A stretch of DNA of 64,000 bases from Isoetes taiwanensis (taxonomy: Eukaryota > Streptophyta > Lycopodiopsida > Isoetales > Isoetaceae), in assembly GCA_021234155.1 (NCBI GenBank), contig JAJEKV010000059.1, forward strand, positions 1,690,182-1,754,181, written 5' to 3'. Positions 55,300-64,000 of this stretch are shown here, in pieces; the first letter of the stretch is position 1; each line of letters opens with the position of its first letter. The notes below the pieces were generated by a model. It saw nothing but the letters and a program-made list of their open reading frames with translations. It searched no databases and was not told the origin of the DNA. The position numbers were made by a program, and so were the translations under genes.

Positions 55300-56130
55300 G
55301 AAATTTGGTCCCAAATTTGATCCATCCACACATATCTCTGCATGTATTTGGATATCTCTGCATGTATTTGGTATAAATTATATGAAGGTAAATTCTCCCT
55401 TTTAGTAATACACGAATGGGTGAAATTATGCGTATATTCCATTGTTTTTATTTTGCAGAAATCTGTCCACGTTTTTAGGAGCGGCGTCGCTTACAGCTCG
55501 CCCCTGCTCTTCCGTGCCCCTGCTATTCCGGCCATATCCAAGAACAAGGCTCCGCCATATCCAAGAACAGGGCGATTCCGGCGGCCCAGGGCTCAGCATT
55601 TTCGACGTTGTTTGTCTGTCGCCAAGGAGCAAAGGTTCAGTTTGGTCTGCCGTTCCTTTGCTAGGCTTTTTACTTGCTCTATTTTTACTTGCTTCTCTTA
55701 TCCTGTTCAAAGCTCAGATATGCGTTTTGTGGGGGCTAGCTTAGCGTTTGATCTGATTAACAACCCCTTTTTTCGACTCTGCTGCTCTAGCTAAAGCTTA
55801 TTCTGATCTCTAAACATAAAAGTCGTCCATCTTTATCGAGGTTATGCGGCTATTGTGATGCTTCCACAACCATGCCAGATACAGGAGATTTTCAAGTTTT
55901 TTTCAAGTTGAAGCAATCTCTGTTTTTTGTAATGTTTCTGCAGATCTGCCTTTCATCTCCATCAGATCTGCATCTTTCATCTCGCTCAAAAGCTCTGAAC
56001 TTCAAGCCAACTATTCTGAAAACTGCTTGCACAAGATTTGCTTCAAAGATCTACGTGCACAAGAAATCTGCCGGAACCTGAGCAAGAGAGAGGGGAGTCA
56101 GATTTGGGGTGGAAATTTCACCCATTCGTG
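55300..56130. other. No recognised gene after the MYB exons
   Basis: A short tandem duplication (GATATCTCTGCATGTATTTG) lies at about 55330-55370, and CATATCCAAGAACA(A/G)GGC occurs twice at about 55532-55570. Open frames at 55342-55794 have no known domain. Confidence 0.4.
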
Positions 56131-56140
56131 TATTACGTCC

Positions 56141-56284
56141 GGGAAAGTCCCTTGTCTCGGATATTCCCTCGGCGGGCCGCCAGACTCGGCGGCGCTGCGG
56201 CTTCGCCGCTTGGGCGCCGCCTCGTCTGGCGGCTCCGCCTCAGGAAATTCCCTCGTGGAATTTCCTCTACCAGGACTTTCCCTA
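56141..56284. mobile_element. GC-rich MITE with inverted termini
   Basis: GGGAAAGTCC at 56141 and GGACTTTCCC at the right end pair; inner blocks GGCGGGCCGCCAGAC/GTCTGGCGGC and GGCGCTGC/GCCGCC also pair. A nested perfect hairpin AGGAAATTCC/GGAATTTCCT is at about 56252-56276. No target duplication seen. Confidence 0.65.
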
Positions 56285-57302
56285 GTACTTTCTTGCAAGT
56301 CAACTTTTGAATGTAGAACCGACCATTTCCCCTGTTTTGAGCATAGCAGGATGCTGGTGGAAAACTGGATGGGCATACACGCTGACTGCAGATCTTCCTT
56401 TACTGCAAGCCTTCACAAACATGGATGCTGGAATTGTTAGAACTTGCCAGGCAAGTTTTTTCGACCAAGTAGGCTGTGATCCCGAGCTGCTTTGCTGTTT
56501 TTCATAATATTACAAGTACAGAGGTGTTCCTTAAGATTTTATTATGCCCAAAATGTAGACCTGCTTATATAGCTGAATATCTAACCTGTTGTATATAAGC
56601 AGAACAAAGTGGATAAGGATGTGCATATTGGGGGAAGCCCATTTGTAATGTACATACTGGATGGATCATTCAAGGAAGCTTGTGAAATGGATAGATGTGA
56701 TTATGAATGGAATATAAATTTGACCTCGAATGTAATCTCTGGCTTCAATCGTTAAATGTTAAATATATGAAGTTCTTACACTATTTAATTTTAAGCTTCC
56801 ACTCTTGCATCATTGAAACTTAGCATAAGAACTCATCGGAACTTAGCACAAGAACTTGTGATTCAAAAGATACTCGATTTCCTAAAAGATTTCATTCCTA
56901 GAAATATAAGATGAGATAAAATATGATTATATTGACTTTTAAATTGTGGTTTGTATTAATTTTTGATTTAAAAACATGCCATGTGTTGATATTTGATTGG
57001 TTAGACATCAGAAACAACTCGTTCTATTTGTAACAGTGTTAGTGTTTATCCGTGTATGATATTGCTCTAATTACACGTCTAAAAACAATTTCAAATTATG
57101 TGGTTTTTCAAATTTTTGATCCAAAAACAACACTAAAAATGGAAGGCCATGTATGATTTTATATTTTTTTTTTCACAAAAACAACATTTGAAAATGACAA
57201 CTACTTAAAGAAAATGATGTGTCTATTTTTTAATTATTACTTGAAAACAATGTTTGAAAACAACCTTATTTTTTAAACAAAACCTGTGGAGTTCTTGAAA
57301 AT

Positions 57303-57560
57303 TACATAGGCAATTACGACAACAAACGTTCACTCGTTTATGCGAAAACCATAATAGTTAGTTCATGTAGTATGCCTCATTTTATTTTCTTTCCTAAATC
57401 AATGGCAATTACGCAATAAATGTTCACTATTTTTATGCAAAAACCAATAATAGTTAGTCCATGTGGTATGCCCCATTTTTTCCCCCTAAACCAATGGCAG
57501 GTATGACAAGAAATGTTCACTATCTTTATATAAAAACCAATAATACTTAGTCCACGTTTG
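57303..57560 (+). repeat. Subterminal tandem repeats of the CACTA-like element, right end
   Basis: Three imperfect units of about 95-105 bp share GTTCACT, AAAACCA(A)TAATAGTTAGT, CATGT(A/G)GTATGCC and AA(T/C)CAATGGCA. Between 57560 and 57948 further GTGGTAACA and AGTGGTTTC motifs occur. Confidence 0.75.
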
Positions 57561-57948
57561 TGAAAAAAAAAAATAGGACATTTTATTGTAGGAAGTATCG
57601 TTGGTTTATACGAAATAAGGTAAGTAACTTCATTAAAAAAACGGTTTAAGTTATACAAACAAGTAGACTTGAAATCGTTAATGGTTTATGGTCTGCATTA
57701 CCAATCAATATGCATACTTAAACCATGGTAATAAATCACTATTGCAAATCAAACAAACAAACTATCATATAGAACTATGATGCTTAACTGTGGTAACAAA
57801 CTAGGATGATAAGTCATATATAAGAACCACACCATGTAACTAGTAGTGGTAACACATTAACCCACTTAGTAACATCTCTTTTTTATAGTGGTTTCATGTA
57901 AAAACTATTGTGAAAAACTGATAGTGATTGTTTTTCGGGCACCTTGTG

Positions 57949-58067
57949 CTGGTGAATCCCGTTGGGTGGATCGAGCTTTCTCCTACTAACTGGATTATGC
58001 TATTAGTTTCTTGGTTCTTTGCAGGTGAATCATAAGGGTTCTTATCAATTCATAAGGGTTCTTATCA
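57949..58067 (+). repeat. 3' LTR of the chromovirus, right part
   Basis: Matches 42053-42171 of the 5' LTR, including the terminal CATAAGGGTTCTTATCA duplication, and ends at the CCGAC target duplication. Confidence 0.92.
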
Positions 58068-58380
58068 CCGACCCTTACAGCAGCGGCCTGTCGATCTTCA
58101 TCTTTAAAAGAAACGTCAGTACTAGGTGTGCTGAAGCGTGTATGCTCAAAGAGTGCGGCTTACATCGGGGGAGTGGAATGCAAAGCACGAATTGAGTGGA
58201 AGAAGCTATAGTTGAAGACGGCGGATATATCCAGAAATCTAGGAGGAGAATGAAATTTATGAAACCAAATAAATGAATTGCAAAATTGATAAACTCACTT
58301 TCAAGAAAATGACAGTGACATTGATAAACTACAAAGGATTAAAAGACAAGTTAAATAATTAACAACTCCTATGCCATTGA

Positions 58381-58606
58381 AGATAGATAGATAGATAAGA
58401 TTTTAACGTCACGCCACTAGGCAGCATCCAACTGGACATGTGACCACACACCACACTACATTGCTCTGTTGGGCCCTGCCCCCAACCACTTTACATTGCG
58501 TCTGTTGAGCTTTGACACCCAACAGTTCATAGTGCGATTCTGGGCGGTCTCGAACTCGAGACCAGTAGTTGCTGGAACTAGTGTATTACCACTAGAACAA
58601 ACGCCC
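58381..58606 (-). mobile_element. tRNA-derived SINE, copy 2
   Basis: Minus-strand copy of 48911-49135. It has a better box B (GTTCGAGACC) and 5' end GGGCGTTTGTTCTAGTGG. The 3' tail is (TATC)n. ATGCCA occurs on both sides (58371-58376 and about 58620) and may be a short target duplication. Confidence 0.88.
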
Positions 58607-58619
58607 AGACGCTAAACAT

Positions 58620-59740
58620 ATGCCAAGTCTCAAGGATATTCTGAAATGTCAAAATGTTGATGATGATTTAAGAATGCAAAACGAGACATTAAAAAATATA
58701 GTGGTCTCTTTACCTCTTGAATCAATAGCAAAGTATATTCCAGATCTAGGAATTCCAAAACAAGTCTATCAAACCAAACAATCAATACATGCATTCAAAA
58801 GTGAACTTATTGACAGACACACGCTCATGTTGATTCTAGAAGTAAAGTGATGCACCACAAAGTGCCCATTGATGGTGATGTAGGAGTAACCATCATGACC
58901 AGCAATTTGAGAACGAAACTCAAGTTAGAAGAAATCGCTCTGTCATCATTCAACATTAGAATGGCATATCATAGACAAGTAGAGCCAATTGGCATTCTCA
59001 AAGGAGTATCATTTTCTATTGCAGGAATGAATTTCCAATCGAATTTTGTAATACTCGATACTAAAGCAATGGGAAATACGGATTATCAAGTTTCTGCTAG
59101 ATAGATCATGGTTATGAGAAGCCAAAGTATTACATGATTCGGCAGATAACTTTGTTATAATTAACTAGAGAAGGAAGAGTCACCAATTAGATTTGCCCAC
59201 CATAAATTCTACCACTTTAGAGATTATGCTTATGTTTTTTGATAGTTAACTAGAATATGATGTATCTAAAGAGTATGACGATGATGTAAAATTTTATGAT
59301 CTGATACCCTTAGGAATAGAAATAGGTTGCATGGCCAAATTAGCGGAAGAAGAAATAACATTTCGTAAAACTTTTGAAGAAATTAATGAAGGGTAGATCA
59401 CTCTTGAACCTAGTCCACTTCATGAGGTACAAGAAAACACTTTGCACCTCTATCTAAGTACTCCAGTGGAGGCTGAATTTGATGCAGAAGCAGTACCTCA
59501 AATAGTTTATAAAGGGATGATCCTTCAATCAAGAATTTGCAAAATAGCTAATAATTATTAATGGAATATAAGGACATTTTTGCTTTGAGTTATAATGATA
59601 TACAAGATTTACAAGATATTGATTCCAGTTTATATTTCATGCAAATTCCTTTATTTTCTTATGTAGGACGTGGACGATAAAAATCATTCCATTCTATTTT
59701 ATTCTATGCTTCGGCAATGCTTATGTAGGAAGTATGGTGT
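58620..59740 (+). pseudogene. Gypsy gag-end/protease remnant (Athila/Tat-like)
   Basis: The frame at 58620-58850 shifts to 58847-59104, which contains GDVGVTIMTSNLRTKLKLEE (protease-like D-G-G-x-G-V-x-I-M form, damaged), HRQVEPIGILKGVSFSIAG and VILDTKAMGN. In Athila/Tat-like elements this leads into LLGRPWL, here scrambled. Acidic stretches follow; the RT fingers and palm are missing. Confidence 0.65.
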
Positions 59741-59753
59741 CTCTTAAAAAAAA

Positions 59754-60378
59754 ATGTGTTTTCTAGTAGGACATGGGAACTTGTTAGGTCATATTGTCTG
59801 CAAGAAAGGCGTTCTTACTGGTCTTAATAAGATTCAAATAATTAGAGAGATGCCAACAACACCCACAAACATTACACAAATTAAGAGATTCATGGGTAAA
59901 GGTAATTACTATAGGAAATTCTGTCATAGATTAGCTAAAATTGCAGCAGCTCTTCATGAATTAATTAGTCCAAAATATAAATTTCAGTGGCACCTCAATG
60001 CCATTGAAACTGCATCTATACTCATAGCTTCATGCATCAAAAATTGCAATTGGGCAATAGCCCAACAAGTGGATTCAAACCTCTACCATCATATACATAT
60101 TGTTAATAAACACTTTTACAATAGAAAGAGAGGGATTGGCAATGGTCTTTATTGTCTAAAAGCTCAGGCACTATTTGCTTAGAAGTTTCTTCCATTTCTA
60201 TGTTGACCACCAGCCCCTCTCGTATTTGATCAATGAATCATACGTCACAGGCTGGATCACCCATTGTCTATTGATTCTTCAAGAGTTTAATTTCAAATTA
60301 TACTCAAACCGGGTAGTTTCCATTCTATTCTTAATTATCTGTCTCGATTCACAATCGGAGTTGTCTATTAGGTTTTAA
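59754..60378 (+). pseudogene. RT end and RNase H remnant
   Basis: GNLLGHIVCKKGVLTGLNKI, RFMGKGNYYRKFCHRLAKIA and ALHELISPKYKFQW are RT thumb/connection. After a shift, FYVDHQPLSYLINES and WITHCLLILQEFNFKLYS are RNase H. The catalytic Y-x-D-D block is not present. Same element as 58620. Confidence 0.75.
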
Positions 60379-60620
60379 TGATGAATTACCAGATGTTAAT
60401 CTCTTTTGCGTAGTTGATACACTTCCTGGTATAAGGGTATCATATTTATTCATTGGGAAAGATTTCTGCTATACAATGAAAAGATTTCACTAAAACAACT
60501 GCCAAATTTCGTATAATTATTAAGTCGTTTAACATAAGCGAGTTAAGATGTGTCTTACCCCAGAGACGCAATAAATTGTTGAGGAAGCACACCAAAACCT
60601 AAGTGGCAGTCATTTTGCTA

Positions 60621-60621
<1 letters not shown>

Positions 60622-60656
<35 letters not shown>
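60622..60656 (+). repeat. A(35) homopolymer inside the integrase remnant
   Basis: 35 consecutive A bases followed by GAAAGAAAGAAA. It lies in the coding remnant and could be the tail of a small retroposon or slippage; nothing retroposon-like precedes it. Confidence 0.9.
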
Positions 60657-60658
<2 letters not shown>

Positions 60659-61128
60659 AAGAAAGAAATAGCAAGAAAATTTCTTCAGTCCGGACTACGA
60701 TCTGCTAGTGAATGAGAAAACCAGAAGAAAGAAATTACATGCTTCTCACACCGGTTCTTCCTTTAGATCCATTTTGAAAAAGTGGGGGATGGATTTTGTG
60801 GATCCAATCCAACCTCCTATAGAACTAGAACAAAGCACAGTATGTTTTAGTCTTAACAAATTATAATACAAAGTGGGCAGAAACTCAATCACTAAAAGAT
60901 AATATTGCCTTAAGTGTCGCAAAAGTACACAATAGCAGATTCTCACAAGGTATGGATGTCCGTTGGAATTGATAAGTGACAGAGGAATATATTTTAATAT
61001 TGAAACTATTCAAATCTTGATAGAAAACTTCTTGATTATTCATAGGAAATTTACTTCTTATTATTCTAGGGCAAATGAACAAGACCAATCAACCAATAAA
61101 ATTCTTGTCATGATCATGAAGAAAATAT

Positions 61129-61211
61129 GTGAAACCAAGCGCTCAGATCGGGAATTAAAGCTACTAGTTGTGAAACCAAGCGCTCAGATCGAGAATTAAA
61201 GCTACTAGTTG
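61129..61211 (+). repeat. 41-bp tandem duplication in the integrase remnant
   Basis: GTGAAACCAAGCGCTCAGAT and the following 21 bases are repeated with one difference (TCGGG/TCGAG). It is coding sequence duplicated in place. Confidence 0.9.
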
Positions 61212-61604
61212 TATTATAGGTATATCGGACATGTTATAATACTGTCACTGGGCACTCACCTTTCCAACTCACGTATGAGATAGAAGCAATCATCCCCTTT
61301 GAGTTTCTACTCCCTAGTCTTAGGGTTGCCATACAAAATCGTTTGTGAATAGATGACTCGACGAAACACAGATTGCTACATCTTGAGGCCCCAGATGAAA
61401 AATGTCAACATGATGTCTGGGCTCAAAAGCTATCTAAGAACAACAAGAAAGCAAGGTTTGATAGACCTCAAAAGAAAAGATACATCAATCCAAGTGATGC
61501 AAATTGATCCACATCGTATGATCGAGATTCTCGTGAGAGGGCAAGCGATATATATTTGGTCCTTTCGTGTTTTTGATGTTCTTCTCATAGCAATATAATA
61601 GCAT

Positions 61605-62700
61605 CGGGCAAAGTTTCCCTCTTTTTTCCCTTACTATGCCTCATATTGGGTTTATGTTCCTAAGCTTTTTGTTTGTGCCAGATCCAACCCAAGCTCATTA
61701 TTTCCAGTGACGGATAAGTTCAGCCTTTCTTCATCAAGGGCACGTGTTATGTGGTTGGATCGTTCAAACAATCTTACATATGTGGCATTCTGCCATCGTT
61801 TATTGCAAGACACATGCTAATTCATTTCCATCAGTCGACGATTGTTGCATGAAAGACGAGTCGAAAAATTTTCTTGGACGGAAAGGTGATTCACCTTCTC
61901 CAAGGTGGGTTAAATCGTCTTGTGCATGCCCTTTTTACCATTACTGTAGAGGCAATGTGCATGCCTTTTTTAGCAGTATTGTAGAGGCATGTTATATAGT
62001 ACTTCAATTGGGTTGTGAAAACCTTTTTCTAAGTAATAGGGGTTTTGAAATAATTAGTCTACATCTTCTTCTTATGGACATGGAGTGTCTTATTAAATTC
62101 TTAATTTTTCTTTCTACATTTTTTTGGATGCATTCTCACAAGATAGTTTGGATGGAATTATTGTGTTTGTCTCTCATGCTGCATCTAACAAACAGTTTAT
62201 TTTGAAATATTTGGTTTATATATCATCGACTGCATTTAGAATTCGAATATCATATTCATTCTTTCTATATTTCATAACTAACAAGGTGCTGCGCACGGAG
62301 GGTTGCCCTCGGTGGCCAAAGGGGATGTTCTTCTGGTGCCCCGAAGGAATGCTTGTATAGCCCTCGATGTTTCCACATTCTAAGAAAAAAAGCGCATGTA
62401 GCTTAGATGGGAACCCTTTTTGCTTTGTCATAAGAGGCATTGCAATTAAAGCTCAAGATCGACAAAAAACTGAGTCCCACCCAAATATCAAGGTGCTACA
62501 AAAGCAGTAGTATTTGCTCAAAGCTAGCCCCCATTTCGATTGTTGTATCCAAAAATCTATAGATTGCCTAGCTAATCTTTATTTGGACCATCTTCTCTTT
62601 GCATTTCTCTTACTACATCCCTTAAGAATTGCACCATGCAATTTGTCTAGAAACAATAATTTGTACATTTGTGACGCTTGCAAATGCTTCACAAAAATTA
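61605..62700. other. Non-coding stretch with dispersed motif
   Basis: ACAAGGTGCTGCGCACGGAG and GGTTGCCCTC at 62281-62310 match the motif at 51831. Part of this may be the 3' UTR/LTR of the gypsy remnant or the LTR of the minus-strand chromovirus. No gene. Confidence 0.4.
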
Positions 62701-63070
62701 GGTGAGTGTTGAGGATTCATAACATTGCTCTCCATAGTATTTGAAGGTTTTACAAAATGAAGCAAGCCCTGTCTAATCTACTGTGCCTATGTCGGTCACT
62801 GCTTTCTCTACAAAACATACACATGCTGCCATTTCTCATTTCAAAGCATTAAAATGGACTCTTGACGTGGCACGCTATCTCACCACCCAACCACGAGCCC
62901 TCAGCTATGACACAGCTGCCCCAGAGCTCTCCCCCGAGCTACTGTATAGCATGCACGCCCCTTTGGTCCATCTTTGGACCAAAGCCCTTCTTGGACCAAA
63001 GCCCAAAAAACCATATGGCCTAAAAAGACCTAAAGCCTTTTTTGCCCATCCACGTCTTAGGCATATAGCA
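62700..63070 (-). repeat. 3' LTR of the minus-strand chromovirus (far end not determined)
   Basis: On the minus strand AAGGGGGGGAA (63081-63071) is a polypurine tract directly followed by TGCTATATGCC, the start of an LTR at 63070 running to lower coordinates. The other LTR lies outside the window, so 62700 is only a minimum boundary. Confidence 0.65.
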
Positions 63071-63115
63071 TTCCCCCCCTTGACATTGCAGCAGTCCTCT
63101 GCTGCAAAAGGGTGT

Positions 63116-64000
63116 CTAAATACCTTTAGCCATCCGAGCATAATCCTTCCTTGGCCCTCGCTTAGGCCGGCTAGTAGAAGCCTGTGCTTGGACTTCCTCT
63201 TGTCCCTCAGCTTCCTTTGCTTTCCGAGCTTTATATTCTCTAAGAATATCCGGATAAGCTGCTAAAACATTGCCACGCACCCAAGAAGCGTCCTCCGAAG
63301 GTTTGTGAGCGAACTTAACCAAATATTGTCTTGAACCACTAGTGGATTTATCCGCCAAAATTGTTTCCGGCTCTAGAACTTCGGAATCACCAATCAATTC
63401 TGGCTCCGTTAACCTCCCAAGTTGAGGTAACTCCTTACCATGATAAGCCTTTAGGAAATAAACATTCACTACATCATGCATTTTACAACCTTGAGGCAAT
63501 CTCAATTGATATGCATTCTCATTGACCACTTTAATAACTTGAAATGGTCCATGGAAACGGGGTGCCAACTTAAGATCCTTCTTGCGCGCATCTTTCTTAA
63601 AGTGACCTTTATGGATCCTCATCCATACCCTATCTCCTTCCTTAAAAACCATTGGTTGCCGCAACTTAGATGATTTATTTGCAAAAGATGCTTGAGCATC
63701 TCGAATACGAGCTTGAAGCAAGTCTATGAGATCCTTATGCTCAATAACCAAATCATCAAGAATTTGGAACATCCTCACACACTTTCGAAATAGTGGCTCC
63801 TTGACAAGTGACCATAGACCGCCTGAAAAGGGGTCATCTTTATGGTAGGCCCGATAGGTATTATTATACACAAATTCAGCAATAGGCAAATACTCTTCCC
63901 AATGACCTTGATGTTCATTGACAAAACCCCTTAAGATGGAACAAATAACTTTATTCACCACCTCGGATTGTCCATCGGGTTTACGGGTGAAACGCAGAGA
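63116..64000 (-). CDS. Chromovirus integrase C-terminus with chromodomain (partial, intact frame)
   Basis: Open from the window edge to the stop at 63116, 294 codons without interruption. RKPDGQSEVVNKVICSILRG (integrase, catalytic Glu in S-E-V-V-N) is followed by WEEYLPIAEFVYNNTYRAYH, KEGDRVWMRIHKGHFKKDAR and LAPRFHGPFQVIKVVNENAY (GPY/F module). The chromodomain follows: EPETILADKSTSGSRQYLVK, FAHKPSEDASWVRGNVLAAY. A basic tail ends SRPKRGPRKDYARMAKGI. Codon integrity contrasts with the element at 41649 and suggests a younger copy. The 5' part lies beyond the window. Confidence 0.9.
   Translation of the reverse strand, partial: SLRFTRKPDGQSEVVNKVICSILRGFVNEHQGHWEEYLPIAEFVYNNTYRAYHKDDPFSGGLWSLVKEPLFRKCVRMFQILDDLVIEHKDLIDLLQARIRDAQASFANKSSKLRQPMVFKEGDRVWMRIHKGHFKKDARKKDLKLAPRFHGPFQVIKVVNENAYQLRLPQGCKMHDVVNVYFLKAYHGKELPQLGRLTEPELIGDSEVLEPETILADKSTSGSRQYLVKFAHKPSEDASWVRGNVLAAYPDILREYKARKAKEAEGQEEVQAQASTSRPKRGPRKDYARMAKGI

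Larger units (their letters stand above)
47585..57948 (+). mobile_element. 10.4-kb CACTA-like DNA transposon carrying gene fragments
   Basis: Ends CACAAGG...CCTTGTG (inverted; pairing continues loosely as CACAAGG-AA-CCCAAAAC against CACAAGG-TG-CCCGAAAAAC). It splits the chromovirus LTR exactly; the 3-bp position that should be duplicated reads ATA (47582-47584) on the left and CTG (57949-57951) on the right, and CTG in the intact 5' LTR. CACTA (En/Spm) elements make 3-bp duplications and have subterminal repeats; the motif AGTGGTTTG or TAGTGGT recurs near both ends. No transposase was recognised. The interior holds R2R3-MYB exons, a GNAT pseudogene, unknown exons, a SINE and MITEs. The transposon family is inferred; the insertion itself is certain. 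Confidence 0.75.
41649..58067 (+). mobile_element. Ty3/gypsy chromovirus, 3' LTR split by a later insertion
   Basis: The 5' LTR is at 41649-42171 and the PBS at 42174. Gag, protease, RT, RNase H, integrase and chromodomain run 42218-46830. The 3' LTR starts at 47144, is interrupted at 47582, and resumes at 57949-58067. The target duplication is CTGAC on the left (41644-41648) and CCGAC on the right (58068-58072), with one transition between them. Without the 10.4-kb insert the element is about 6 kb, normal for a chromovirus. Many C-to-T or G-to-A nonsense changes mark it as old. Confidence 0.92.
60580..61600 (+). pseudogene. Integrase remnant of the same gypsy element
   Basis: HQNLSGSHFATK (zinc domain) is cut by a 35-bp A run. 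GMDFVDPIQPP, then ELISDRGIYFNIETIQIL (catalytic Asp region), SYYSRANEQDQSTNKILVMI (Glu region, with Q before STN) and KICETKRSDRELKLL follow, and then a 41-bp tandem duplication. The C-terminal part appears as TGHSPFQLTYEIEAIIPFE in another frame and GPFRVFDVLL near 61580. Numerous stops. Confidence 0.75.

Noticed and set aside
57303-57560. CRISPR-like spaced repeats
   Set aside because: Units are long, imperfect and directly tandem with no spacers; they belong to a plant DNA transposon end.
62783-63265. A 160-codon plus-strand frame
   Set aside because: Antisense to the chromovirus C-terminus and LTR; no domain.

Overview
This window is nuclear DNA from a land plant. It carries chromoviral and Tat/Athila-like Ty3/gypsy elements, Ty1/copia gag pieces primed by initiator-Met tRNA, a LINE, tRNA-derived SINEs and several MITE families. 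Its genes have GT-AG introns and include R2R3-MYB, a bL36-type ribosomal protein, NUG2, an organic cation transporter exon, a chloroplast S2P-like exon and a GNAT. I found no bacterial, organellar, rRNA, tRNA or CRISPR features. A repeat-rich non-flowering vascular plant such as a fern is my guess; the sequence does not prove it.

Layout. 0-5.7 kb: two exons resembling a chloroplast EGY-type site-2 protease, cut off by a repeat, then copia gag fragments, then the 3' half of a minus-strand NUG2/NOG2 GTPase pseudogene. 5.68-25.79 kb: a 20.1-kb LTR retrotransposon (TSD GGAAG) inserted inside a NUG2 exon. It carries a second 11-kb LTR retrotransposon (8704-19743, TSD ACAAG) inside its gag. 25.8-26.7 kb: the rest of the NUG2 fragment and a kinesin-like fragment. 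26.9-33.3 kb: the most host-like stretch, with MITEs, a duplicated G-box region, an organic cation/carnitine transporter exon, an apparently complete two-exon ribosomal protein bL36 gene and an unidentified multi-exon gene. 33.35-41.1 kb: a minus-strand LINE ORF1 fragment and a plus-strand LINE broken by a 588-bp hAT-like element (8-bp TSD) and a 1686-bp solo LTR (5-bp TSD). 41.65-58.07 kb: a degenerate chromovirus whose 3' LTR is split by a 10.4-kb CACTA-like element. That element carries R2R3-MYB exons 1-2, a GNAT pseudogene, exons of an unknown gene, a SINE and MITEs. 58.1-64 kb: a second SINE copy, a wreck of an Athila/Tat-like gypsy element, and the 3' end of a minus-strand chromovirus running off the window.

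Insertion order can be read from the target duplications: NUG2 locus, then the 20-kb element, then the 11-kb element; LINE, then the hAT-like element and the solo LTR; chromovirus, then the CACTA-like element.

The most unusual signal is that the LTR copies of the two nested elements at 5.7-25.8 kb differ repeatedly where one copy has CAG or CTG and the other has CG, CGG or a deletion. Ordinary mutation does not produce this. It fits systematic consensus errors at CHG-methylated sites, and it may explain part of the frameshifting inside those elements. The gene-carrying CACTA-like element is the main biological finding.
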